A DNA stretch of 64,000 bases from Cordylochernes scorpioides. Its lineage: Eukaryota; Arthropoda; Arachnida; Pseudoscorpiones; Chernetidae. A program made the position numbers and the translations under genes. Positions 42,401 through 53,300 of the stretch are shown here, piece by piece. Each line of letters opens with the position of its first letter. Positions within the stretch are counted from its first letter, which is position 1. The notes under the pieces are model-generated. The model was not told the origin of the DNA and did no database searches. It saw nothing but the letters and a program-made list of their open reading frames with translations. Location of the stretch: positions 145,265,261 to 145,329,260 of the forward strand of contig CP092864.1 of assembly GCA_030710605.1 (NCBI GenBank), written 5' to 3'.

Positions 42401-45400
42401 ACAGACATTGTCAACTCACCGGTAGTTCTACAAGTTACCTGACAGTAGTGATGGTCCTACAGACATTGTCAACTCACCTGTAGTTCTACAAGTTACCTGA
42501 CAGTAGTGATGGTCCTACAGACATTGTCAACCCACCGGTAGTTCTACAAGTTACCTGACAGTAGTGATGGTCCTACAGACATTGTCCACTCACCAGTAGT
42601 TCTACAAGTTACCTGACAGTAGTGATGGTCCTACAGACATTGTCAACCCACCGGTAGTTCTACAAGTTACCTGACAGTAGTGATGGTCCTACAGACATTG
42701 TCAACCCACCGGTAGTTCTACAAGTTACCTGACAGTAGTGATGGTCCTACAGACATTGTCAACCCACCGGTAGTTCTACAAGTTACCTGACAGTAGTGAT
42801 GGTCCTACAGACATTGTCTACTCACCAGTAGTTCTACAAGTTACCTGACAGTAGTTATGGTCCTACAGACATTGTCAACTCACCAGTAGTTCTACAAGTT
42901 ACCTGACAGTAGTTATGGACCTACAGACATTGTCGACTCACCAGTAGTTCTACAAGTTACCTGACAGTAGTGATGGTCCTACAGACATTGTCAACTCACC
43001 TGTAGTTCTACAAGTTACCTGACAGTAGATGAGGTCTACAGACATTGTCCACTCACCGGTAGTTCTACAAGTTACCTGACAGTAGTTATGGTCCTACAGA
43101 CATTGTCAACTCACCGGTAGTTCTACAAGTTACCTGACAGTAGTTATGGTCCTACAGACATTGTCCACTCACCAGTAGTTCTACAAGTTACCTGACAGTA
43201 GTGATGGTCCTACAGACATTGTCAACTCACCTGTAGTTCTACAAGTTACCTGACAGTAGATGAGGTCTACAGACATTGTCCACTCACCGGTAGTTCTACA
43301 AGTTACCTGACAGTAGTTATGGTCCTACAGACATTGTCAACTCACCGAGTAGTTCTACAAGTTACCTGACAGTAGTGATGGTCCTACAGACATTGTCCAC
43401 TCACCAGTAGTTCTACAAGTTACCTGACAGTAGTGATGGTCCTACAGACATTGTCAACTCACCTGTAGTTCTACAAGTTACCTGACAGTAGATGAGGTCT
43501 ACAGACATTGTCCACTCACCGGTAGTTCTACAAGTTACCTGACAGTAGTGATGGTCCTACAGACATTGTCAACTCACCTGTAGTTCTACAAGTTACCTGA
43601 CAGTAGTTATGGTCCTACAGACATTGTCAACTCACCGGTAGTTCTACAAGTTACCTGACAGTAGTTATGGTCCTACAGACATTGTCTACTCACCAGTAGT
43701 TCTACAAGTTACCTGACAGTAGTTATGGTCCTACAGACATTGTCAACTCACCTGTAGTTCTACAAGTTACCTGACAGTAGTTATGGTCCTACAGACATTG
43801 TCCACTCACCAGTAGTTCTACAAGTCACCTGACAGTAGTTATGGTACTACAGACATTGTCCACTCACCGGTAGTTCTACAAGTTACCTGACAGTAGTGAT
43901 GGTCCTACAGACATTGTCAACTCACCAATAGTTCTACAAGTTACCTGACAGTAGTGATGTTCCTACAGACATTGTCAACTCACCTGTAGTTCTACAAGTT
44001 ACCTGACAGTAGATGAGGTCTACAGACATTGTCCACTCACCAGTAGTTCTACAAGTTACCTGACAGTAGTGATGGTCCTACAGACATTGTCAACTCACCG
44101 GTAGTTCTACAAGTTACCTGACAGTAGTGATGGTCCTACAGACATTGTCAACTCACCGGTAGTTCTACAAGTTACCTGACAGTAGTTATGGTCCTACAGA
44201 CATTGTCAACCCACCGGTAGTTCTACAAGTTACCTGACAGTAGTTATGGTCCTACAGACATTGTCAACTCACCAGTAGTTCTACAAGTTACCTGACAGTA
44301 GTTATGGTCCTACAGACATTGTCTACTCACCAGTAGTTCTACAAGTTACCTGACAGTAGTTATGGTCCTACAGACATTGTCAACTCACAGGTAGTTCTAC
44401 AAGTTACCTGACAGTAGATGAGGTCTACAGACATTGTCTACTCACCAGTAGTTCTACAAGTTACCTGACAGTAGTTATGGTCCTACAGACATTGTCAACT
44501 CACCGGTAGTTCTACAAGTTACCTGACAGTAGTTATGGTCCTACAGACATTGTCTACTCACCAGTAGTTCTACAAGTTACCTGACAGTAGTTATGGTCCT
44601 ACAGACATTGTCAACTCACAGGTAGTTCTACAAGTTACCTGACAGTAGTTATGGTCCTACAGACATTGTCTACTCACCAGTAGTTCTACAAGTTACCTGA
44701 CAGTAGTTATGGTCCTACAGACATTGTCAACTCACCGGTAGTTATACAAGTTACCTGACAGTAGTTATGGTCCTACAGACATTGTCCACTCACCGGTAGT
44801 TCTACAAGTTACCTGACAGTAGTTATGGTCCTACAGACATTGTCAACTCACCGGTAGTTCTACAAGTTACCTGACAGTAGTTATGGTCCTACAGACATTG
44901 TCCACTCACCGGTAGTTCTACAAGTTACCTGACAGTAGTTATGGTCCTACAGACATTGTCCACTCACCAGTAGTTCTACAAGTTACCTGACAGTAGTTAT
45001 GGTCCTACAGACATTGTCAACTCACCGGTAGTTCTACAAGTTACCTGACAGTAATTATGGTCCTACAGACATTGTCCACTCACCAGTAGTTCTACAAGTT
45101 ACCTGACAGTAGTGATGGTCCTACAGACATTGTCAACCCACCGGTAGTTCTACAAGTTACCTGACAGTAGTGATGGTCCTACAGACATTGTCAACCCACC
45201 AGTAGTTCTACAAGTTACCTGACAGTAGTGATGGTCCTACAGACATTGTCCACTCAACAGTAGTTCTACAAGTTACCTGACAGTAGTGATGGTCCTACAG
45301 ACATTGTCAACTCACCGGTAGTTCTACAAGTTACCTGACAGTAGTTATGGACCTACAGACATTGTCAACTCACTGGTAGTTCTACAAGTTACCTGACAGT

Positions 45401-47566
45401 AGTTATGGTCCTATAGACATTGTCTACTCACCAGTAGTTCTACAAGTTACCTGACAGTAGTTATGGTCCTACAGACATTGTCTACTCACCAGTAGTTCTA
45501 CAAGTTACCTGACAGTAGTTATGGTCCTACAGACATTGTTGACTCACCAGTAGTTCTACAAGTTACCTGACAGTAGTGATGGTCCTACAGACATTGTCAA
45601 CTCACCGGTAGTTCTACAAGTTACCTGACAGTAGTTATGGTCCTACAGACATTGTCTACTCACCAGTAGTTCTACAAGTTACCTGACAGTAGTTATGGTC
45701 CTACAGACATTGTCTACTCACCAGTAGTTCTACAAGTTACCTGACAGTAGTGATGGTCCTACAGACATTGTCCACTCACCGGTAGTTCTACAAGTTACCT
45801 GACAGTAGATGAGGTCTACAGACATTGTCCACTCACCGGTAGTTCTACAAGTTACCTGACAGTAGTTATGGTCCTACAGACATTGTCCACTCACCAGTAG
45901 TTCTACAAGTTACCTGACAGTAGATGAGGTCTACAGACATTGTCCACTCACCGGTAGTTCTACAAGTTACCTGACAGTAGTGATGGTCCTACAGACATTG
46001 TCAACTCACCGGTAGTTCTACAAGTTACCTGACAGTAGTTATGGTCCTACAGACATTGTCAACTCACCAGTAGTTCTACAAGTTACCTGACAGTAGTTAT
46101 GGTCCTACAGACATTGTCGACTCACCAGTAGTTCTACAAGTTACCTGACAGTAGTTATGGTCCTACAGACATTGTCAACTCACCGGTAGTTCTACAAGTT
46201 ACCTGACAGTAGTTATGGTCCTACAGACATTGTCAACTCACCGGTAGTTCTACAAGTTACCTGACAGTAGTTATGGTCCTACAGACATTGTCTACTCACC
46301 AGTAGTTCTACAAGTTACCTGACAGTAGTTATGGTCCTACAGACATTGTCAACTCACCTGTAGTTCTACAAGTTACCTGACAGTAGTTATGGTCCTACAG
46401 ACATTGTCCACTCACCAGTAGTTATACATGTCACCTGACAGTAGTTATGGTACTACAGACATTGTCCACTCACCGGTAGTTCTACAAGTTACCTGACAGT
46501 AGTGATGGTCCTACAGACATTGTCAACTCACCAGTAGTTCTACAAGTTACCTGACAGTAGTGATGGTCCTACAGACATTGTCAACTCACCTGTAGTTCTA
46601 CAAGTTACCTGACAGTAGATGAGGTCTACAGACATTGTCCACTCACCAGTAGTTCTACAAGTTACCTGACAGTAGTGATGGTCCTACAGACATCGTCAAC
46701 TCACCGGTAGTTCTACAAGTTACCTGACAGTAGTGATGGTCCTACAGACATTGTCAACTCACCTGTAGTTCTACAAGTTACCTGAGAGTAGATGAGGTCT
46801 ACAGACATTGTCCACTCACCAGTAGTTCTACAAGTTACCTGACAGTAGTGATGGTCCTACAGACATTGTCAACTCACCGGTAGTTCTACAAGTTACCTGA
46901 CAGTAGTGATGGTCCTACAGACATTGTCCACTCACCAGTAGTTCTACAAGTTACCTGACAGTAGTTATGGTCCTACAGACATTGTCCACTCACCGGTAGT
47001 TCTACAAGTTACCTGACAGTAGTTATGGTCCTACAGACATTGTCTACTCACCAGTAGTTCTACAAGTTACCTGACAGTAGTTATGGTCCTACAGACATTG
47101 TCCACTCACCAGTAGTTCTACAAGTTACCTGACAGTAGTTATGGTCCTACAGACATTGTCAACTCACCGGTAGTTCTACAAGTTACCTGACAGTAGTTAT
47201 GGTCCTACAGACATTGTCCACTCACCAGTAGTTCTACAAGTTACCTGACAGTAGTTATGGTCCTACAGACATTGTCCACTCACCAGTAGTTCTACAAGTT
47301 ACCTGACAGTAGTTATGGTCCTACAGACATTGTCAACTCACCGGTAGTTCTACAAGTTACCTGACAGTAGTTATGGTCCTACAGACATTGTCTACTCACC
47401 AGTAGTTCTACAAGTTACCTGACAGTAGTTATGGTCCTACAGACATTGTCAACTCACCGGTAGTTCTACAAGTTACCTGACAGTAGTTATGGTCCTACAG
47501 ACATTGTCAACTCACCTGTAGTTCAACAAGTTACCTGACAGTAGATGAGGTCTACAGACATTGTCC
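33439..47566. repeat. 58-bp minisatellite, right arm, about 243 units
   Basis: Same unit as 26225-28552. Rare unit variants recur at spacings of about 5.39 and 5.7 kb: CCAGCTATTCTAC at 35117 and 40505, TTGTCGACTCACC at 34472 and 39858, ACTAACCGGTAG at 34532 and 39921, GGTAGTGCTA at 36045 and 41777. This shows large segmental duplications of about 93 units. The right end runs directly into the splice donor of the exon at 47573-47650. Confidence 0.97.
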
Positions 47567-47572
47567 ACTCAC

Positions 47573-47650
47573 CGGTAGAACTTGGGGAACACCCTGCCGC
47601 ACACAAACTGTGGATTAGGCGACAGCACTTTCGGGTCTTCAGATGTCGGG
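47573..47650 (-). CDS. Coding exon (approximate 5' end), probably the same MPDZ/Patj-like gene
   Basis: GC-rich segment at the right edge of the 58-bp array. On the minus strand the donor is TTCTACCG followed by GTGAGT, leaving two bases of a codon, which fits the entry of the exon at 19028-19209. The product would read PTSEDPKVLSPNPQFVCGRV then FPKFY. The 5' end is uncertain: the acceptor at 47650/47651 (GGAAG) lacks a clear pyrimidine tract, and internal AGs (for example after ATCCACAG) are alternatives; a stop limits the frame upstream near 47673. No domain recognised. Confidence 0.5.
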
Positions 47651-47954
47651 CTTCCATTGTTAACGTGCCCCAATCAATGAAACACCATTCAATAGAATCA
47701 ATTGGAACAAACAGCATTTTCACCATAATTTTTTTTGTCTTACTATTTATGACATTTTTCCATATATTATTACAGAAGCACGAAATCTATCAGACTTTTG
47801 TGCTATATTAGAATTATTTACATATATATCTTTAATTATTTACACAATGAATTAGTAGTGATTTATAAATCTGTGTACAAATAGTTCTAAACTTGCCAAA
47901 GTTTTCATAAGATTGAGTATATACAGAAAGATGGCATTATGTCAAAGTAAGCAA

Positions 47955-48515
47955 GTACAATTTGGTTAGTTCGAGGGCAAGCCAACAAAAGATGGTGTTT
48001 CAACATCTAGACAGCATTCACATGTTGGAACATTTATAAATCTCAAGTCAAATAGAAAACTTAAAAATGGTCGTCTGCCTGTGAAGAACAAAGTAGTGGA
48101 ATCACAAGGAGTAATGAAGCTTGGTACTTTTTTCGGAAAAAAATTATTGGACGTTGCATTTTTTTGAGAAAGATAAAATATTAATTTTGTATTGATATAT
48201 ATTTTATTCAACTCATTCGAAAAGGGCTTATTTAGTGTTTGGTCTGTCAGAGAATTCTTCATATTGTATCTAATTAGTGATAATTCAAGGTAGTCGGTTA
48301 GCATGGGAGTTTTCGCTAGAAAATGAGTAATGTAAGAAGATGAACTTTTGTAAGCATGAATGCACCTAATTAAAATTTGGTACTGTATAGAATTTAATTT
48401 TGAACGCTTTGATTAATTGATAAAAGGGAACCAGATATTTGATGCATAGCTTAACATAGGACGTATCACCGTTTTGTATAAAATTATTCTGCGCTTTGAA
48501 TAAATTCCCTAAGTA
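47955..48515 (-). pseudogene. LINE ORF2 fragment: end of reverse transcriptase
   Basis: Minus strand from about 48505 reads RIILYKTVIRPMLSYASNIW, the conserved segment after the RT palm in non-LTR elements, then a stop, then SIQYQILIRCIHAYKSSSS and TPMLTDYLELSLIRYNMKN. A 112-codon open tail follows (48304-47966). The N-terminal RT and endonuclease are missing. Truncated and probably dead. Confidence 0.7.
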
Positions 48516-48524
48516 CGTGTCCAT

Positions 48525-48850
48525 TCAAGCTCAGTAAAAAACCTGGGTTCAGCTGACCCGGCTGATAGTACCCTGTAAGGGCTCCTAATCCAGGGATACA
48601 GGATGAGCAGTGTTTGTACTCCATGTTAGGAGTGGCTTCACATGGCGTCTGTACCTCATGTCAGAGACGGCCATTTCTTTTGGAGCTAAGTTGGCCTGCC
48701 ACTGAGTAGTGCTCCCAGTCTTAATGACAAAGGCAGACACATTCTACTTCACACAATCATGGTAGTTGTCAACAGACACCATCAACAAGCTTTACAAGCT
48801 TGACACCCTAATATGATTGAGTGGAGATAAGAAAGAAGAAGAAGAAGTTA
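48525..48850 (+). repeat. Dispersed repeat of about 300 bp, copy 2
   Basis: Matches 15655-15972 and carries extra internal sequence (48745-48815, including ACAAGCTTTACAAGCTTG). Ends in (GAA)n near 48835-48847. From 48851 to 49135 the sequence is AT-rich with no features seen. Confidence 0.7.
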
Positions 48851-49137
48851 GCTTTGTTAATTATATTGCCAACGTTTGGTACAAACTCTTTTTTTTTTCT
48901 TCGGTTACGAAAAATAACTCCCAAAATCTTTATAGTTTCTGATGGCTGAATATTTATTCCGTCATATTTATGTCACAGCTCAGAGAATGAGTTCATATAT
49001 CATAGTTCGATAACAATTTCAGTTTCTATTATATTCCTCTATGTATTAAATAGAAAATATCAAAATATTCAAAATGATATATATTATGAAAAAAGGTACA
49101 AATGTGACATTTAATGGGATAAGTTTAACAAATTAAT

Positions 49138-49262
49138 ATAAAGGCATCTCCTTATCGTGCAACTGGCTTGCGCCATATTATATTTCAAGTTGATATTTAT
49201 TCCGATAGATGGCGCGGGCCATCAGCAACTTTCATTTGCACGATAAGGGGATGCCTTCTTTT
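49138..49262. repeat. Collapsed hammerhead-family foldback (arms only)
   Basis: AAGGCATCTCCTTATCGTGC on the left and GCACGATAAGGGGATGCCTT on the right form inverted ends around about 85 bp with TTATTCCGATAGATGGCGC. The ribozyme centre of the 11715-12300 family is deleted. Confidence 0.65.
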
Positions 49263-49289
49263 CAATTGATATATATATTATATTCTTTT

Positions 49290-49605
49290 TTTTTCCTATT
49301 CCTAGTACACGTGGTACAGGCTATAATAACCATAGTGGGTAGAAGTAGGCGACTGCTTTTACTGTAAGTACACCTCATGTCTACACATGTGAAAAGCAGT
49401 TCGACTTTGCATTTACAAATGTGCCAGAGCCCCGTTTGATTACTTGCACTCGCTGGTAGGGTTGGGTTTTTGCAAGAATCGGGGGCCTTTGGAGCATTTT
49501 TTTTAATAAAAAAAAAGGTGTCCAATTCAGGAATCGAACTCGGGTCGTAGCTGTCGAAACCCAACGTTTTAGACCATTTTTCCACCGACCTTTTATATTT
49601 TATTC
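49290..49605 (-). repeat. tRNA-related SINE-like copy (family 2)
   Basis: Matches 18545-18865 along its length; the tRNA-like head is at 49520-49600 (B-box-like GAGTTCGATTCC on the minus strand). Tail shared with 5566-5706 and 7968-8025. Confidence 0.55.
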
Positions 49606-49614
49606 TTTTCTGCA

Positions 49615-50390
49615 TAAAATTATTGTAAATATGTATAAACAACTGTGTAAACATACATGTATGACAACGCAAGTGTCTCAAGGGGGACATAGAGCTTTAA
49701 TTTGATATTAAATTGATTCTTCGCCCACTTTATTAGATTTGCGAATAATATTGATAATATTTTCCAATGTGGTTTGCATATTAATTGAAGGTAAATTGAT
49801 TGTAAATGCATTATAATGTTCTAATACGTATCTCTCCATGTTCCATTTTTATACCATTTTGTCTTTTACACATATTTTATCGAAGAGACACCTTTTACTG
49901 GATTGTCTAGTTTTTCAAGATTACAGAATCGAGAATAATTTAAAAGTAACAGTTCCAAGAATTTTCATTTCCAGTAAAGGAATGTATATCAAATTCAATA
50001 ACCTTTGAAGATATTTTTTTAATTATATATCAACAAATATGTTTTAAGAAACTGATAATTTATATTATGCTTACTGTAAATATTGCCAGACATTTCTTTA
50101 TTTGTACCTAGGTATTTTCTCGTTTTTTTCTCTCATTCACATTCTTAACATCATATGACTATTCTATTAACGACCTAAAATTATTAAATATATGTATAGA
50201 CAAATGTAAAGACATATATGTATGACAGCGCAAATGTCCCTAGGGGGACATAGCGCATTAAATTGAAATAAAATAAAAAAATATCGAAGAGACAAATACT
50301 ACATTAATTCATGCATTCATGTTATAATAAAACTGCATTGATTTGAAAAATGAAGAAATAGAATGAGAATTTATTACAATTTTTGAAAAT
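49615..50390. other. AT-rich stretch with two copies of a short repeat
   Basis: 49630-49710 and 50195-50275 share TGTATGACA, CGCAA, TGTC and AGGGGGACATAG-type blocks, which look like 3' ends of an unidentified non-LTR element. Otherwise nothing recognised. Confidence 0.5.
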
Positions 50391-50391
50391 T

Positions 50392-53300
50392 ATCCCATGG
50401 GTAAGATTACACCAGGTCATGAAGGTTGAAAGCAATATCCACTATAGTTTTGTTGTATAGGTCTTAGCTCCAATATAGTCCAGGATATGTGCTGGAGTGG
50501 AGTTGTATAGGTCTTAGCTCCAATATAGTCCAGGATATGTGCTGGAGTGGAGTTGTATAGGTCTTAGCTCCAATATAGTCCAGGATATGTGCTGGAGTGG
50601 AGTTGTATAGGTCTTAGCTCCAATACAGTCCAGGATATGTGCTGGAGTGGAGTTGTATAGGTCTTAGCTCCAATATAGTCCAGGATATGTGCTGGAGTGG
50701 AGTTGTATAGGTCTTAGCTCCAATACAGTCCAGGATATGTGCTGGAGTGGAGTTGTATAGGTCTTAGCTCCAATACAGTCCAGGATATGTGCTGGAGTGG
50801 AGTTGTATAGGTCTTAGCTCCAATACAGTCCAGGATATGTGCTGGAGTGGAGTTGTATAGGTCTTAGCTCCAATACAGTCCAGGATATGTGCTGGAGTGG
50901 AGTTGTATAGGTCTTAGCTCCAATATAGTCCAGGATATGTGCTGGAGTGGAGTTGTATAGGTCTTAGCTCCAATACAGTCCAGGATATGTGCTGGAGTGG
51001 AGTTGTATAGGTCTTAGCTCCAATACAGTCCAGGATATGTGCTGTGGTTGTTGTATAGGTCTTAGCTCCAATACAGTCCAGGATATGTGCTGGAGTGGAG
51101 TTGTATAGGTCTTAGCTCCAATATAGTCCAGGATATGTGCTGGAGTGGAGTTGTATAGGTCTTAGCTCCAATATAGTCCAGGATATGTGCTGGAGTGGAG
51201 TTGTATAGGTCTTAGCTCCAATACAGTCCAGGATATGTGCTGGAGTGGAGTTGTATAGGTCTTAGCTCCAATACAGTCCAGGATATGTGCTGGAGTGGAG
51301 TTGTATAGGTCTTAGCTCCAATACAGTCCAGGATATGTGCTGTGGTTGTTGTATAGGTCTTAGCTCCAATACAGTCCAGGATATGTGCTGGAGTGGAGTT
51401 GTATAGGTCTTAGCTCCAATATAGTCCAGGATATGTGCTGGAGTGGAGTTGTATAGGTCTTAGCTCCAATATAGTCCAGGATATGTGCTGGAGTGGAGTT
51501 GTATAGGTCTTAGCTCCAATACAGTCCAGGATATGTGCTGTGGTTGTTGTATAGGTCTTAGCTCCAATACAGTCCAGGATATGTGCTGGAGTGGAGTTGT
51601 ATAGGTCTTAGCTCCAATACAGTCCAGGATATGTGCTGTGGTTGTTGTATAGGTCTTAGCTCCAATACAGTCCAGGATATGTGCTGGAGTTGTTGTATGG
51701 GTCTTAGCTCCAATACAGTCCAGGATATGTGCTGGAGTGGAGTTGTATAGGTCTTAGCTCCAATACAGTCCAGGATATGTGCTGTGGTTGTTGTATAGGT
51801 CTTAGCTCCAATACAGTCCAGGATATGTGCTGGAGTTGTTGTATAGGTCTTAGCTCCAATACTGTCCAGTATATGTGCTGGAGTTGTTGTATAGGTCTTA
51901 GCTCCAATACAGTCCAGGATATGTGCTGGAGTTGTTGTATAGGTCTTAGCTCCAATACAGTCCAGGATATGTGCTGGAGTTGTTGTATAGGTCTTAGCTC
52001 CAATACTGTCCAGTATATGTGCTGGAGTTGTTGTATAGGTCTTAGCTCCAATACAGTCCAGGATATGTGCTGGAGTGGAGTTGTATAGGTCTTAGCTCCA
52101 ATACAGTCCAGGATATGTGCTGTGGTTGTTGTATAGGTCTTAGCTCCAATACAGTCCAGGATATGTGCTGGAGTTGTTGTATAGGTCTTAGCTCCAATAC
52201 TGTCCAGTATATGTGCTGGAGTTGTTGTATAGGTCTTAGCTCCAATACTGTCCAGTATATGTGCTGGAGTTGTTGTATAGGTCTTAGCTCCAATACAGTC
52301 CAGGATATGTGCTGGAGTTGTTGTATAGGTCTTAGCTCCAATACAGTCCAGGATATGTGCTGGAGTTGTTGTATAGGTCTTAGCTCCAATACAGTCCAGG
52401 ATATGTGCTGGAGTTGTTGTATAGGTCTTAGCTCCAATACAGTCCAGGATATGTGCTGGAGTTGTTGTATAGGTCTTAGCTCCAATACAGTCCAGGATAT
52501 GTGCTGGGGTGTTGTATAGGTCTTAGCTCCAATACAGTCCAGGATATGTGCTGGAGTTGTTGTATAGGTCTTAGCTCCAATACAGTCCAGGATATGTGCT
52601 GGAGTTGTTGTATAGGTCTTAGCTCCAATACTGTCCAGGATATGTGCTGTGGTTGTTGTATAGGTCTTAGCTCCAATACTGTCCAGTATATGTGCTGGAG
52701 TTGTTGTATAGGTCTTAGCTCCAATACAGTCCAGGATATGTGCTGGAGTTGTTGTATAGGTCTTAGCTCCAATACAGTCCAGGATATGTGCTGGAGTTGT
52801 TGTATAGGTCTTAGCTCCAATACAGTCCAGGATATGTGCTGGAGTTGTTGTATAGGTCTTAGCTCCAATACAGTCCAGGATATGTGCTGGAGTTGTTGTA
52901 TAGGTCTTAGCTCCAATACTGTCCAGTATATGTGCTGGAGTTGTTGTATAGGTCTTAGCTCCAATACAGTCCAGGATATGTGCTGGAGTGGAGTTGTATA
53001 GGTCTTAGCTCCAATACAGTCCAGGATATGTGCTGTGGTTGTTGTATAGGTCTTAGCTCCAATACAGTCCAGGATATGTGCTGGAGTTGTTGTATAGGTC
53101 TTAGCTCCAATACTGTCCAGTATATGTGCTGGAGTTGTTGTATAGGTCTTAGCTCCAATACTGTCCAGTATATGTGCTGGAGTTGTTGTATAGGTCTTAG
53201 CTCCAATACAGTCCAGGATATGTGCTGGAGTTGTTGTATAGGTCTTAGCTCCAATACAGTCCAGGATATGTGCTGGAGTTGTTGTATAGGTCTTAGCTCC

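Noticed and set aside
26225-47566. CRISPR-like array
   Set aside because: The 58-bp units are head-to-tail with no unique spacers, the genome is eukaryotic and no cas genes are present.
47545-47811. Plus-strand 88-codon frame at the array edge
   Set aside because: It overlaps the minus-strand exon, whose donor and phase fit the next exon; the plus frame runs into AT-rich sequence.
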